Source: Halomonas sp. CH40 (GTDB lineage: Bacteria; Pseudomonadota; Gammaproteobacteria; Pseudomonadales; Halomonadaceae). Taken from it: DNA of 64,000 nucleotides. The stretch spans positions 3,603,965 to 3,667,964 of the forward strand of contig CP112982.1 in assembly GCA_041875495.1 (NCBI GenBank). Direction: 5' to 3'. The position numbers and the translations under genes are program-made. This document shows, one piece after another, positions 48,868 to 58,759 of the stretch (within the stretch, counting starts at the first letter, position 1; each line of letters begins with the position of its first letter). The notes under the pieces were generated by a model, which worked only from the letters and a program-made list of their open reading frames with translations, was not told where the DNA came from and searched no databases.

Positions 48868-49653
48868 TTATTCACTGTCAGGAGATTCGCCAAACCACTT
48901 GGTGTAAATCTCATCGTAGGTGCCATCTTCACGCATGGCCGCCAGTGCTTCATTGGCAGGTTCTACCCATTCGCTGCCTTTGTTAAAGACAATGCCGTAT
49001 TGCTGGCCTTCATAAAGTGGGCCAACGACCTTGGTACGCCCTTCACCCCGGGTTTCTGAGAAGTATGCAACGTTAGGTGCATCGTAGAAGGCGGCATCCA
49101 CGTTGCGTCCCAGCAGTGCCATATACATATCCGAGGTGCCCGGATAGGGGGTGATTTCAGCCGTATCGCCAAACTTATCCTGCAGGAAGTCGTAGCTGGT
49201 GGAGCCAATCTTGGTACCAATCGTCATGCCTTCGAGGTCATCGATGGTGGCCACATCTTCGTTATTGGCGCGTACGATAATGCGCAGACCGGAATCGTAG
49301 TAGGGATCAGAAAAGTTGACGATTTCAGCACGTTCTTCAGTGATGGTGACACCGGCAATGGCAATTTCCTGGCTGCCCGTTTGAACAGCAGGGATGATGC
49401 CAGAGAACTCCATAGTCGTCAGATTGACTTCAAACCCGGCACGTTCGGCGATTTCATGAATCATATCCATATCAAAACCGATCATTTCACCGGTTTCGGT
49501 ATCCATCATTTCAAAGGGAACGAAACTTGGGTCAGTGGCCACGTTAACAACCGGCATATCCTGCGCTATTGCCAACGTTGAACCCCCAAGCCCGAGGGCA
49601 ATGGCGCTAGCCATCAGGGTTTTGGATAGATTGACGGTTATCGTATTATTCAT
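48868..49653 (-). CDS. Polar amino-acid ABC transporter substrate-binding protein
   Basis: A 261-residue periplasmic binding protein (family 3, GlnH/HisJ-like). The signal peptide ends near [16 protein letters not shown]; the mature part starts [20 protein letters not shown] and has [16 protein letters not shown], the family signature region. Conserved ligand residues are in [16 protein letters not shown] and [12 protein letters not shown]. It is the first gene of the operon. The protein is strongly acidic, as expected for a periplasmic protein of a halophile. Confidence 0.94.
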   Translation of the reverse strand: MNNTITVNLSKTLMASAIALGLGGSTLAIAQDMPVVNVATDPSFVPFEMMDTETGEMIGFDMDMIHEIAERAGFEVNLTTMEFSGIIPAVQTGSQEIAIAGVTITEERAEIVNFSDPYYDSGLRIIVRANNEDVATIDDLEGMTIGTKIGSTSYDFLQDKFGDTAEITPYPGTSDMYMALLGRNVDAAFYDAPNVAYFSETRGEGRTKVVGPLYEGQQYGIVFNKGSEWVEPANEALAAMREDGTYDEIYTKWFGESPDSE

Positions 49654-49875
49654 GTGTTTTCCCCGTTCTAGGCATCTGAACCCACTGTTCTGATTCAGTG
49701 AGCGTAAATGCCTGAAAAATTAATACAGTAGACTGTTGCTGACCTATTAACATTGGCGAGAAACCGCCATGGCGTCAAGTCACATGGAAGGAAACACATA
49801 AACGCTGGTTAGACGCACACGCTAAGCCAGCCAATTTATCTGGCTGGAAAAGATGCCGATAGTGTTCAATTGGCG

Positions 49876-50229
49876 TTAAACCATAAAGGATGCACCGCAG
49901 CCACAAGTAGTAGTGGCATTCGGGTTCTGAATACGGAAACGGGCACCTGCCAGGCCTTCTTCAAAATCCACCGTTGAACCTACCAGATACTGATAGGAGA
50001 GTGGATCGACCACCAGGGTCGCATCACCGAATTCGATGACGGTGTCGTCTTCTGCAATATCTTCCGCAAAATCAAACCCGTACTGGAATCCTGAACAGCC
50101 GCCGCCGGTCACATAAACGCGCAGCTTGAGGTCAGGTTTGCCTTCTTCTGACATCAGCGCTTTGATGCGTGTGCGGGCACTACCGGATAGAAGTAAAGGG
50201 GTTGGGACAAAGGATTCTGCACTGCTCAT
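49876..50229 (-). CDS. erpA: Iron-sulfur cluster insertion protein ErpA
   Basis: A 117-residue A-type carrier that delivers Fe-S clusters to targets such as IspG. The three cluster cysteines are visible in [12 protein letters not shown] and TTCGCGASF. The start at 50229 has GGGAGGT 5 nt upstream; the longer frame to 50298 adds 23 unsupported residues. It lies 100 bp after argC on the same strand, an order common in Pseudomonas and Halomonas. Confidence 0.96.
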   Translation of the reverse strand: MSSAESFVPTPLLLSGSARTRIKALMSEEGKPDLKLRVYVTGGGCSGFQYGFDFAEDIAEDDTVIEFGDATLVVDPLSYQYLVGSTVDFEEGLAGARFRIQNPNATTTCGCGASFMV

Positions 50230-50330
50230 GGATACCTCCCGTGAGCGAACGTTCGAGAGTTGAACCTGATTATGAGTAATTCCCAGTAAAAGGGTCAACT
50301 TTTACCGGGAAAGATTTTGCCGCCCTGTGA

Positions 50331-51359
50331 TCAGGGCATCAACGCCGGTGCTTCAAGGCCGTGGGTTTCAGGCAGGCCAAACATCAGGTTAAGGTTCTGG
50401 ATGGCTTGCCCTGAGGCACCTTTGACCAGGTTATCAATTACCGATAACACGATGACGGTATTACCCTGACGATGTACCGCCAGACGGCAGGTATTGATGC
50501 CTTTGACACTGCGGGTTTCCGGGTGGCTGCCGGCAGGCATGACATCGACAAAGGGTTCGTTGGCGTAGCGTGCTTCAAAAAGCGCCTGGAGGTCTTGTGG
50601 ATCAGCGTTCAGCTGGCCGTAGAGAGTTGCGTGGATACCGCGAATCATTGGCGTGAGATGGGGCACAAAGGTCAGCTGGACCGCCTGGCCATGGATATCG
50701 CCCAGCCCCTGGCGGATTTCCGGTAGATGGCGGTGGCCTCCTGCACCATAGGCTTTCATGGACTCACTGGCCTCAGCCAGCAGTGAGGGCACCTTGGCAC
50801 CTCGGCCTGCCCCGGTTACCCCAGACTTGCAATCGGCAATCAGCTGCTCAGAGTCAATCAGGCCTGCTTCCAAAAGCGGTAAGTAGCCCAACTGAACAGC
50901 GGTGGGGTAGCAGCCGGGCACTGCAATCAGGCGCGCCTGGCGAATAGCGTCGCGATGCATTTCAGGCAGCCCGTACACTGCTTCCCCGAGCAGTTCCGGG
51001 GCGCCGTGGGGCTGGTCATACCATTGGCTCCACTCATCCGCATCGCGGAGGCGAAAATCAGCGGAAAGATCAATCACCCGAGTGCCTTTCTCCAGCAGTT
51101 CGCCTGCCAAGGCATGGGCCACGCCATGGGGAGTGGCAAAAAATACCGCATCCATAGCGCCGAGCTGTTCGGCATTGGGTTCGCTAAAGGTCAACTGGTC
51201 GTAGTGCCCGCGCAGGTTTGGGTACATATCCGCGACGTTCACGCCGGATTCGGAACGTGAGGTAATGGCTTCAACGCTGACGTCAGGATGTTGCGACAAC
51301 AGCCTTAAAAGCTCAACGCCGGTGTAACCGGTTCCACCTACAATGCCCACTTTAATCAC
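50331..51359 (-). CDS. argC: N-acetyl-gamma-glutamyl-phosphate reductase
   Basis: A 342-residue NADPH-dependent enzyme, third step of arginine synthesis. The dinucleotide motif is [18 protein letters not shown], and the active-site cysteine is in [18 protein letters not shown] chose the GTG at 51359 with AAGGAG 6 nt upstream; the ATG at 51395 would add 12 residues. It diverges from clcA across an inverted repeat. Confidence 0.96.
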   Translation of the reverse strand: MIKVGIVGGTGYTGVELLRLLSQHPDVSVEAITSRSESGVNVADMYPNLRGHYDQLTFSEPNAEQLGAMDAVFFATPHGVAHALAGELLEKGTRVIDLSADFRLRDADEWSQWYDQPHGAPELLGEAVYGLPEMHRDAIRQARLIAVPGCYPTAVQLGYLPLLEAGLIDSEQLIADCKSGVTGAGRGAKVPSLLAEASESMKAYGAGGHRHLPEIRQGLGDIHGQAVQLTFVPHLTPMIRGIHATLYGQLNADPQDLQALFEARYANEPFVDVMPAGSHPETRSVKGINTCRLAVHRQGNTVIVLSVIDNLVKGASGQAIQNLNLMFGLPETHGLEAPALMP

Positions 51360-51399
51360 AATCTGCTCCTTACTGTTCTGGATCTTGGTCGTCAAGGAT

Positions 51400-51432
51400 T
51401 TGTGTTCTCATCATAAAGACTATGATACACAA
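51400..51432. promoter_or_regulatory. Inverted repeat in the argC/clcA divergent region (possible operator)
   Basis: TTGTGT ... TCATA-AAGAC-TATGA ... ACACAA, nested inverted repeats over 33 bp, 41 bp upstream of the argC start. It is suited to a dimeric regulator such as an arginine repressor, but does not match the E. coli ARG box closely. Confidence 0.4.
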
Positions 51433-51527
51433 GAGCATGGATGAGAGAGAGGATAGCCCTGAACATTAGAGAGAGGCTTATCTTCTTTACTTGGTGGATA
51501 ACCCTATCAACCACAAGGAAAAGACGC

Positions 51528-53327
51528 GTGGCACGTTTTTCTAGGTCCAGCTTCAGCCTTGAAAATTTCCGTCGGCAGTTGGCCAATGTTGACGCCTTGC
51601 CCCAACTTTGTGTGCTGGGCCTGGTGTCGGGTGTGATTACCGGTGCCTTAATGGTGGGCTTTCGGTTGCTGTTGGAAACTGGGGCCGCGCTGTATATGCC
51701 GGAAAATAATCCGGAAGCTTTTGAAGCATTGTCGCCCTGGTTACGCGCTCTTCTACCCATGCTGGCGGTGGCACTAGTGGGTGTTTTCCTTTATCGCCAG
51801 AAAGTCACGGCCCGTAAGCTTGGGGTTGGTCATGTTATTGAGCGCCTGACGTATCATCAGGGGCGTTTTCCCCTACGTAACTGGTTGAACCAATGGTGGG
51901 TCGGAGTGGTATCGGTGCTGGGTGGTCTGTCTGCCGGACGAGAAGGCCCAGCCATTCATCTGGGGGCGGCGGCTTCCAGCGGGTTGGGGCTCAAGCTGCG
52001 CCTACCCAATAACAGCCTGCGGGTGCTGGTCGCCTGTGGCACCGCCGCCGGGATTTCAGCATCGTTCAACACACCCATTGCCGGGGTTATCTTTGCCATG
52101 GAAGTGGTAATGATGGAATACACCCTGATGAGTTTCATGCCGGTTATTCTGGCATCCACCATGGGTGCTCTGGTGGCACAGCTGGTATATGGCAATGCGC
52201 CAGCGTTCAGTATTCCCGAAGTGGCTTTGGGCTCCTTTTTCAACCTGCCCTGGATAGTGGTGATGGGGTTGATGATTGGCATTCTGGCGGGGCTATTCAT
52301 TCATATTTCACGCAGCCAGTGGGTCCAGCAGCAACCACTGTGGCTGCGTCTGGGGGCGGTAGGTGTACTGACCGGGATATCGGCGTGGTTCTTCCCGGAA
52401 GTACAGGGGATCGGCTATGACAGCGTTGCCGCTGCCCTGAATAACCAGTTGACGGTATCGGTGCTGCTTGCCCTGGTGGCTATTAAGTTAGTCCTTACTT
52501 CGCTGACCGTTGCCGGTGGTATACCGATTGGTATCATTGGCCCGGTGCTGGTTATCGGTGCGGCCATGGGCACTTTATGCGGTTTGGTCGGCGCCTGGCT
52601 ATGGCCGGATAAAGCCGCTGATCCGGGTATTTTTGCCATGTTGGGCATGGCGGCTATGATGGGAGCTGTTCTGCAGGCCCCGCTGGCAGCCTTGATGGCG
52701 CTGCTGGAGCTGACCCATACGCCGAATATCATGCTGCCAGGCATGCTGGCAGTCGTAGTGGCGTGTTTGACATCACGCCACCTGACGGGCTGCGAAGGTT
52801 TCTTTATCAGTAGCTTGCGTTATGGTTTACATCCCTTGCAGCAGCCGTTGATGCAGGCGCTGTCACGAGTGTCGGTACCTGCGGTGATGGAGCGCAGCGT
52901 CGTGCGCACTGAACGGATGATCACCGCTGAAGAGGCCCGCAAGCTGCTGGAAACTAACCCTGTCTGGTTAATAATTGAACGTTCGACCCAGGAAAAACCC
53001 GTGCTGGCGCTGAAAGCGGCTGAACTGGCGCGTTGGTTGATGGAGCGCGACGCCAGTGAAGGTGCTGCTAATGATCCGCAGGAAATAATCGATCTTGTAG
53101 AAATTCCGGGACAACGTTTGGAATTGGCACCTATTGCGTTGCAGGCAACCCTTTCCGAAGCCTTTATAAAGCTTCAGAATAATGCCTTAGGTGCCTTGTA
53201 TGTTGTCCATGGTTATCGCCCCAGGCAGCGGCGAATTTCAGGTATCATCACCCGAGGGGCTATTGAACGGTATTATCATTATACTGATCCGCGATCAACG
53301 GACGGCCAAGACGCAAAGAAGCCTTGA
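51528..53327 (+). CDS. ClC-family chloride channel/transporter with C-terminal CBS-like region
   Basis: A 599-residue inner-membrane protein. The gating glutamate is in GREGPAIHLGAAAS, and TPIAGVIFAMEVVMMEYT and GIPIGIIGPVLVIGAAMG are further conserved helices. The first anion motif GSGIP is replaced by KLGVGHVIER, as in one ClC branch. The C-terminal ~140 residues (after about 455) form a CBS-like regulatory part. The start is a GTG at 51528 with AAGGAA 7 nt upstream. It may contribute to chloride balance or acid/salt tolerance. Confidence 0.9.
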   Translation: MARFSRSSFSLENFRRQLANVDALPQLCVLGLVSGVITGALMVGFRLLLETGAALYMPENNPEAFEALSPWLRALLPMLAVALVGVFLYRQKVTARKLGVGHVIERLTYHQGRFPLRNWLNQWWVGVVSVLGGLSAGREGPAIHLGAAASSGLGLKLRLPNNSLRVLVACGTAAGISASFNTPIAGVIFAMEVVMMEYTLMSFMPVILASTMGALVAQLVYGNAPAFSIPEVALGSFFNLPWIVVMGLMIGILAGLFIHISRSQWVQQQPLWLRLGAVGVLTGISAWFFPEVQGIGYDSVAAALNNQLTVSVLLALVAIKLVLTSLTVAGGIPIGIIGPVLVIGAAMGTLCGLVGAWLWPDKAADPGIFAMLGMAAMMGAVLQAPLAALMALLELTHTPNIMLPGMLAVVVACLTSRHLTGCEGFFISSLRYGLHPLQQPLMQALSRVSVPAVMERSVVRTERMITAEEARKLLETNPVWLIIERSTQEKPVLALKAAELARWLMERDASEGAANDPQEIIDLVEIPGQRLELAPIALQATLSEAFIKLQNNALGALYVVHGYRPRQRRISGIITRGAIERYYHYTDPRSTDGQDAKKP

Positions 53328-53411
53328 TCATGTTCTCTTGCTGCGAATAACAGCCGCTAACGCACTGCCATAAACGCTATCCCACTGCTAGACGACTTTT
53401 AAGGAGCCACC

Positions 53412-53843
53412 ATGTACTTATGGGCGAAAGCAATTCATCTAATAGCGATGGTTACCTGGTTTGCTGCCTTGTTCTATCTGCCACGGCTGTATGTCTATCA
53501 CGCCATGGCGCGGGATAAAGGTGAAACCACCAGCATGGAAACTTTCAAGATCATGGAGCGCAAGCTTTACCGTGGCATTATGACGCCTTCCATGATTGTC
53601 GTGCTGATCTTCGGTATCTTGATGCTTTACATCAACCCAAGCTGGTTGAGCCAGGGATGGATGCATACCAAGCTGCTCCTGGTGGTGCTCTTGATTGCCT
53701 ATCACCATGTCTGCCTTATCTACCTGAAACAGTTTGCGCAGGACCGCTGCAAGAAAAGCCATGTGTTTTTCCGCTGGTTTAATGAAGCCCCAGTGATTGC
53801 GCTGATCATCATCATTATTCTTGCTGTGCTCAAGCCATACTGA
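53412..53843 (+). CDS. hemJ: Protoporphyrinogen IX oxidase HemJ
   Basis: A 143-residue inner-membrane heme protein (UPF0093 family) that oxidises protoporphyrinogen IX in the last-but-one step of heme synthesis. Four membrane helices are seen; conserved residues include WAKAIHLIAMVTWFAALFYLPRL and MHTKLLLVVLLIAYHH. AAGGAG precedes the ATG. The stop overlaps the thiD start as TGATG. Other heme genes (hemL, hemW) are nearby on the same strand. Confidence 0.94.
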   Translation: MYLWAKAIHLIAMVTWFAALFYLPRLYVYHAMARDKGETTSMETFKIMERKLYRGIMTPSMIVVLIFGILMLYINPSWLSQGWMHTKLLLVVLLIAYHHVCLIYLKQFAQDRCKKSHVFFRWFNEAPVIALIIIIILAVLKPY

Positions 53844-54655
53844 TGCCACGTTCCCTTCCCCCTGTGGTATTGGTATTGGCAGGCCATGACCCTAGCGGCG
53901 GCGCTGGTATTATTGCTGACAGTGAAGCGATTAATGCCAGCGGCGGCTGGGCGCTGACGGTTCCTACGGCATTGACCGTTCAGGATTGTCACAATGTCCA
54001 GCAGGTCATGCCGGTGAGCGCTAGGTCCGTTCTCGATATGGTGACGGCCCTGGACACCCTGCCAATAGCGGCCATCAAGCTTGGGCTGATTGCGGATATG
54101 CAAGTGTTGGAGGCCGTTGAACAGGTTTTGCGCCGTTTTCCCAGAATTCCGGTCGTGGCCGATCCTGTCTTGAAAGCGGGCGGTGGAACCGAGTTATCCA
54201 CAGTCGGTTTGAGTCAGGCCTATGTGGATAAACTGATGCCGCTGGTCGATGTGCTGACCCCCAATCGAGAAGAACTGGCTCGCCTGGCACCGGGCGTAAC
54301 GGCATCTGCCAATGACACTGAGCGTGTAGTGACCCTGATGGAGCGAGGCTGTGGCGCCGTACTGGTAACCGCAACGGATTCGCCCTTGCCAGAAAGCGAC
54401 CAGCAAAAGGTGGTGCATACCCTGCATATGCCTGACACAACGCGCCAATGGCAGTGGCCGCGCCTGGCAGGGCAATTCCATGGGTCTGGTTGCACCCTTG
54501 CTTCCTCATTGGCCGCGCGCCTAGCTGTAGGTGAGCGTTTACTTACCGCCTGCGAACAGGCGCAGCACTTTACCTGGCAAAGTTTGTCTCACGGCTATCA
54601 CCCCGAGCAGGGCCAGGCGCTGCCTGATCGTTTTTTTAACCCTATGTTTTTCTAA
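53843..54655 (+). CDS. thiD: Hydroxymethylpyrimidine/phosphomethylpyrimidine kinase
   Basis: A 270-residue ribokinase-fold enzyme of thiamine synthesis that phosphorylates HMP twice. AGHDPSGGAGIIADSEAI is the N-terminal signature, VADPVLKAGGG the substrate region, TPNREELARL the middle, and GSGCTLASSLAA the anion hole. The last codons lie in a T-rich tandem repeat that continues past the stop. thiE is not in the window. Confidence 0.94.
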   Translation: MPRSLPPVVLVLAGHDPSGGAGIIADSEAINASGGWALTVPTALTVQDCHNVQQVMPVSARSVLDMVTALDTLPIAAIKLGLIADMQVLEAVEQVLRRFPRIPVVADPVLKAGGGTELSTVGLSQAYVDKLMPLVDVLTPNREELARLAPGVTASANDTERVVTLMERGCGAVLVTATDSPLPESDQQKVVHTLHMPDTTRQWQWPRLAGQFHGSGCTLASSLAARLAVGERLLTACEQAQHFTWQSLSHGYHPEQGQALPDRFFNPMFF

Positions 54656-54683
54656 CCCTGTTTTTCTAACTCTGTTTTTGACC
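54632..54683 (+). repeat. Degenerate 14-bp tandem repeat over the thiD stop codon
   Basis: TTTTTCTAACCCTG (54647-54660) and TTTTTCTAACTCTG (54661-54674) are tandem 14-mers, preceded by a longer related unit (54632-54646) and followed by TTTTTGACC. The thiD TAA lies inside the second unit. It may arise from slippage; a termination role is possible but there is no stem. Confidence 0.75.
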
Positions 54684-54756
54684 CAACTTGACTGGATTAA
54701 CGTCCTTATCATATTCAGATTTGATCCGACCTCAGAGATAAAAGGAAGAAGACGCC

Positions 54757-56037
54757 ATGACCACGTCTGCAGAACTGTTTGAACGAGCCAGCCGTCATAT
54801 TCCCGGCGGTGTTAACTCACCGGTAAGAGCGTTCAAGGGCATGCACCGCCCGCCGGTCTTCATGGAGCGTGCCCAGGGCGCCTATCTTTTTGATGTCGAA
54901 GGTAACCGCTACGTTGACTATATCGGCTCCTGGGGCCCGATGATTACCGGCCATGCAGACCCGGATGTGCTAGCCGCCGTGCGCTCGCGCCTGGATAGCG
55001 GCCTGTCTTTTGGTACCCCCACCGAAGCGGAAACCACCATGGCTGACCTGATCTGCGAGATCATTCCCAGCATGGAAATGGTGCGTATGACCAGCTCCGG
55101 CACCGAAGCCACCATGTCGGCGATTCGCTTGGCACGCGGTTACACCGGGCGTGACAAGATCGTCAAGTTTGAAGGCAATTACCACGGCCACTCCGATTCA
55201 CTGCTGGTCAAGGCCGGTTCCGGAGCACTCACCCACGGTGAGCCGAGTTCCCCTGGCGTTCCCGCCGCACTGGCGGAGCATACCGTCACGCTTTCCTACA
55301 ATGACCCGGATGGCGTGGAAGCCTGTTTTGAAGAAATCGGCGACCGCATTGCCTGCATTATCGTCGAACCGGTGTCCGGCAACATGAACTGCATTCCACC
55401 TCAGCCAGGTTTCCTTGAAACCCTGCGCCGGGTCTGCAATGAGCACGGCAGCGTGCTGATTTTCGATGAAGTCATGACCGGTTTCCGTATTGCGCTGGGT
55501 GGCGCCCAGGCACGCTACGGCGTCACTCCGGACCTGACCTGCTTAGGCAAGATCGTCGGTGGCGGTATGCCGGTAGGGGCCTTTGGCGGCAAGCGGGAAA
55601 TCATGGAAAACATTTCACCGCTTGGGCCGATTTACCACGCAGGCACCCTGTCCGGAAACCCGCTGGCCATGGCCGCCGGGGTGACCCTGCTCAATAAGCT
55701 TCAGGTGCCTGGCTTCCATGATGCCTTGACCCAGCGCGTTGATACGCTCTGCCATGGCCTTAAGGAACGGGCAGACGCGGCGAGCGTACCGATGATCACC
55801 CAATCATCCGGTGGCATGTTCGGGATCTTCTTTACCTCGCAATCCAGGGTGGACAACTTCGCCCAGGCAACCGCCTGCGATCCTGAGGCCTTCAGAAGTT
55901 TCTTCACTGCCATGCTCGATCACGGCGTTTATCTGGCACCTTCCGCCTATGAGGCCGGTTTCATGTCCAGCGCTCACACGGCAGAGGATATCCAGCTGAC
56001 CCTGGACGCCGCCGAGAAAGCCTTTGCCACTATGTGA
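54757..56037 (+). CDS. hemL: Glutamate-1-semialdehyde 2,1-aminomutase
   Basis: A 426-residue PLP enzyme producing 5-aminolevulinate in the C5 heme pathway. It begins [28 protein letters not shown] and [15 protein letters not shown] [17 protein letters not shown] are conserved, and the PLP lysine is in [25 protein letters not shown] lies upstream. It is a separate transcription unit with its own terminator. Confidence 0.97.
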   Translation: MTTSAELFERASRHIPGGVNSPVRAFKGMHRPPVFMERAQGAYLFDVEGNRYVDYIGSWGPMITGHADPDVLAAVRSRLDSGLSFGTPTEAETTMADLICEIIPSMEMVRMTSSGTEATMSAIRLARGYTGRDKIVKFEGNYHGHSDSLLVKAGSGALTHGEPSSPGVPAALAEHTVTLSYNDPDGVEACFEEIGDRIACIIVEPVSGNMNCIPPQPGFLETLRRVCNEHGSVLIFDEVMTGFRIALGGAQARYGVTPDLTCLGKIVGGGMPVGAFGGKREIMENISPLGPIYHAGTLSGNPLAMAAGVTLLNKLQVPGFHDALTQRVDTLCHGLKERADAASVPMITQSSGGMFGIFFTSQSRVDNFAQATACDPEAFRSFFTAMLDHGVYLAPSAYEAGFMSSAHTAEDIQLTLDAAEKAFATM

Positions 56038-56075
56038 TACTGGCTGAAATACATTCATAAAACTGATTCGTATCA

Positions 56076-56100
56076 AGCCGTTCCAAGGAGCGGCTTTTTC
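56076..56100 (+). terminator. Terminator after hemL
   Basis: Hairpin with arms AGCCG and CGGCT and a short loop, followed by TTTTTC, 39 bp after the hemL stop and upstream of rdgB. Confidence 0.78.
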
Positions 56101-56121
56101 AGTTCTTTACGGAGACTCGTC

Positions 56122-56733
56122 ATGACAGCACCTGCATCAACGCTGGTACTTGCCAGCGGCAACGCTGGTAAGCTTCGAGAATTCAATCAGCTACTGTCTC
56201 CTCTGGGGCTAGATGTGCGCCCCCAGGCAGATTTTGGCGTGAGTGATGTGCCGGAAACCGGCCTGACCTTTGTAGAAAATGCCTTGATCAAGGCGCGTGC
56301 TGCCAGTCAGGCCAGCGCTTTGCCAGCTCTGGCAGATGATTCCGGGCTGGAAGTTGATGCGCTTGACGGCGCTCCTGGTATTTATTCCGCGCGTTATGGC
56401 GGTGAACCAAAAAGCGACGAACGTAACAATGCCAAGTTGCTTGAAGCGTTAAGCCATTATGAAGAAGGGCAGCGCAGCGGGCGTTACTGGTGCGTGTTGG
56501 TTTACTTGCGTCATCCTGAAGACCCTGTTCCGATCATTGTTCAACGCAGCTGGGAAGGCGAGATACTGACTGTTCCACGTGGAGAAGGTGGGTTTGGCTA
56601 TGACCCGCTTTTCTGGCTGCCTGATCAGGGAATGACAGCCGCCGAGCTACCGGCGGAAAGCAAAAACCGCTTGAGCCATCGTGGGCGTGCCTTGCAGGCG
56701 TTGGTAGAGACATTGCAGGTGGCGCATGGCTGA
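56122..56733 (+). CDS. rdgB: dITP/XTP pyrophosphatase (RdgB/HAM1 family)
   Basis: A 203-residue enzyme that removes non-canonical purine nucleotides. LASGNAGKLREFNQLL (N-terminal SxNxxK), LADDSGLEVDALDGAPGIYSARYGG and PRGEGGFGYDPLFWLP are hallmark motifs. A parS-like sequence lies inside the codons for the last motif. The stop overlaps hemW by 8 bp, so the two are coupled. Confidence 0.97.
   Translation: MTAPASTLVLASGNAGKLREFNQLLSPLGLDVRPQADFGVSDVPETGLTFVENALIKARAASQASALPALADDSGLEVDALDGAPGIYSARYGGEPKSDERNNAKLLEALSHYEEGQRSGRYWCVLVYLRHPEDPVPIIVQRSWEGEILTVPRGEGGFGYDPLFWLPDQGMTAAELPAESKNRLSHRGRALQALVETLQVAHG
56571..56586. other. Candidate parS-like site inside rdgB
   Basis: TGTTCCACGTGGAGAA matches the palindrome TGTTCCACGTGGAACA at 14 of 16 positions; this is a form of the parS consensus TGTTTCACGTGAAACA. 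It lies between the two DnaA-box clusters and near parAB. It also encodes the conserved residues TVPRGE, so the match may be chance. Confidence 0.35.
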
Positions 56734-57904
56734 ACAAGCATTTGAGCTTCCGCCACTGTCGCTATATATCCACACCCCCTGGTGTGTGCGTAAGTGCCCC
56801 TACTGTGATTTCAATTCCCATGAGCCTCACCACGATGAGCTGCCAGAAGCAGCCTATCTGGATGCGCTGTTGGAAGATTTCAGGCAGGATCTGCCGCTCG
56901 CTGCCGGGCGCCCGCTGGCAGCAATTTTTATTGGTGGTGGCACGCCAAGCCTGCTATCGCCTGATTTTTATCAAGAGTTGTTAACAGCAATAGCAAGTCA
57001 GCTGCTGTTTGCCGCCGATATTGAAATCACTCTGGAGGCCAATCCTGGAACGACCGAGCAAAGCCGTTTTTACGGTTACCGTAAAGCAGGTATCAATCGG
57101 CTTTCGCTGGGCGTACAGAGTTTTCAGCCCGAGCAGTTGGCCGCCCTTGGGCGTATCCATAGCGGAGACGAGGCCATTAAGGCTGTTGCTCAGGCACGGG
57201 CTGCCGGGTTTGATAATGTCAACCTTGACCTGATGCATGGGCTGCCCGGGCAGACAGCTGACGGCGCCATGGCAGATATCAACCAGGCGTTAGCTTTGGC
57301 GCCCGAACATCTTTCCTGGTACCAGCTTACCCTGGAACCTAATACAGCCTTTCACTCTGCGCCGCCTGTACTGCCCCACGAAGAAATTCTCTGGGATATT
57401 CAGGATGCTGGCCATGTTGCCTTGGAACAAGCAGGGCTCAACCGTTATGAAATATCCGCCTATTCAAGGCCTGGCAAGGCAAGCCGCCATAACCTGAATT
57501 ACTGGCAATTCGGCGATTATATGGGCATTGGGGCGGGAGCCCATGGAAAGTTCAGCCATATTGCCCATGATAGCCAATGGACAATCGAGCGACGCTGGAA
57601 AACCCGTCAGCCAGATGCCTATCTGCAGCGCCGGGGAGATATGCGTGGCTTTGTTGCTGGCAAGCGTGAAATAACACGCCAGGAGCTTCCGCTGGAATTT
57701 GCCATGAATGCCCTGCGCCTTAGCCAGGGAGTACCCATGTCGACGTGGCAGGCACACACCGGGCAGCCTCTTGATGCGCTAACACAGACCCTTGAAAGTG
57801 CCACCAAAAAAGGACTTTTAGAGGAAGCATCGGAAAGGCTTAGAGCTTCTCCTCAAGGTCTACTATTCTTGAATGAGTTGCTGGCGGAGATCAGTGACGC
57901 ATAA
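56726..57904 (+). CDS. hemW: Radical SAM heme chaperone HemW
   Basis: A 392-residue radical SAM protein, formerly annotated as an oxygen-independent coproporphyrinogen oxidase. The cluster motif CVRKCPYC (CxxxCxxC) is near residue 15; FIGGGTPSLL and NRLSLGVQSFQ follow, and the C-terminal HemN-type domain is present. HemW proteins bind heme rather than oxidise coproporphyrinogen; the extra N-terminal cysteine of HemN is absent. The pairing rdgB-hemW is widespread. Confidence 0.95.
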   Translation: MAEQAFELPPLSLYIHTPWCVRKCPYCDFNSHEPHHDELPEAAYLDALLEDFRQDLPLAAGRPLAAIFIGGGTPSLLSPDFYQELLTAIASQLLFAADIEITLEANPGTTEQSRFYGYRKAGINRLSLGVQSFQPEQLAALGRIHSGDEAIKAVAQARAAGFDNVNLDLMHGLPGQTADGAMADINQALALAPEHLSWYQLTLEPNTAFHSAPPVLPHEEILWDIQDAGHVALEQAGLNRYEISAYSRPGKASRHNLNYWQFGDYMGIGAGAHGKFSHIAHDSQWTIERRWKTRQPDAYLQRRGDMRGFVAGKREITRQELPLEFAMNALRLSQGVPMSTWQAHTGQPLDALTQTLESATKKGLLEEASERLRASPQGLLFLNELLAEISDA

Positions 57905-57947
57905 TTTGCCCTCAATCGGGCAGGCTCATGAACATCAGGAGTATTAA

Positions 57948-58631
57948 ATGCGACTCTATCGATTACTGACACCTCTAGCGGCCGTTGTCCTTGTTGCCGG
58001 TTGCGCAACCGACCCTTACGGCGGAAATACTCAGCGTTCCAGTACCGCGACCGGCACGGGAATAGGCGCCGCGATCGGTGCAGCGGCCGGCGCGCTTTCT
58101 GGAGATGGCAGCACCAGCCGCCGCGACCGTGCCTTGATTGGTGCTGCCGTTGGCGCTGCGGCTGGGGCGGGTATTGGCGCTTATATGGATCGCCAGGAAC
58201 AGCAGCTGCGCCAGAACCTGGAAGGTTCGCGGATTGAGATTGACCGTCGCGGTGATGATATTGTGCTCAATATGCCCAGCAGCGTGACCTTCGGTTTTGA
58301 TTCAAGCGACCTGACCTCACAGGCGCGTTCTTCTCTTAATGAAGTATCCAACGTACTGCGTGATTATACGGATACCCGTGTCAATGTGGCGGGGCATACT
58401 GATAGCACTGGAGACGCGGGCTATAACCAGCGCCTTTCTGAACGCCGAGCGCAGTCGGTAAGTAATTACCTGAACCAGAATGGTGTATCAGGCAGCCGAT
58501 TGAATATCCGCGGTTATGGGGAAAGCCAGCCAGTGGCCAGCAATGATAACGAACAGGGCCGCGCCCAGAATCGCCGGGTTGAAATCACACTGACACCGAC
58601 AGAAGGCGCACGTAACTACCAACAGCCCTAA
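57948..58631 (+). CDS. OmpA-family lipoprotein with glycine-zipper domain (YiaD-like)
   Basis: A 227-residue outer-membrane lipoprotein. The signal LLTPLAAVVLVAGC shows a lipobox with Cys19. A glycine-zipper segment rich in GAAIGAAAG (about residues 40-80) is followed by an OmpA_C peptidoglycan-binding domain (about 105-220) with VAGHTDSTGDAGYNQRLSERRA and NRRVEITL. It should tether outer membrane and cell wall. CAGGAG precedes the ATG; a strong terminator follows. Confidence 0.92.
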   Translation: MRLYRLLTPLAAVVLVAGCATDPYGGNTQRSSTATGTGIGAAIGAAAGALSGDGSTSRRDRALIGAAVGAAAGAGIGAYMDRQEQQLRQNLEGSRIEIDRRGDDIVLNMPSSVTFGFDSSDLTSQARSSLNEVSNVLRDYTDTRVNVAGHTDSTGDAGYNQRLSERRAQSVSNYLNQNGVSGSRLNIRGYGESQPVASNDNEQGRAQNRRVEITLTPTEGARNYQQP

Positions 58632-58662
58632 TTCTCTTCAAGATTACTTTTTTTAAAGCTTC

Positions 58663-58697
58663 AACCCGCTATCCATCAGGTTTAGCGGGTTTTTTAT
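58663..58697 (+). terminator. Terminator after the OmpA-family lipoprotein gene
   Basis: Arms AACCCGCT (58663-58670) and AGCGGGTT (58684-58691) with a 13-nt loop, followed by a T run to 58696. Confidence 0.88.
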
Positions 58698-58759
58698 TGA
58701 GATAACCCAGCTGATGCCGTATACGCTACATCCGCCACCCTTTTACTGAAGGATACGTC

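Noticed and set aside
56726..57904. Oxygen-independent coproporphyrinogen oxidase HemN
   Set aside because: The short form with CxxxCxxC only and the rdgB context fit HemW, the heme chaperone.
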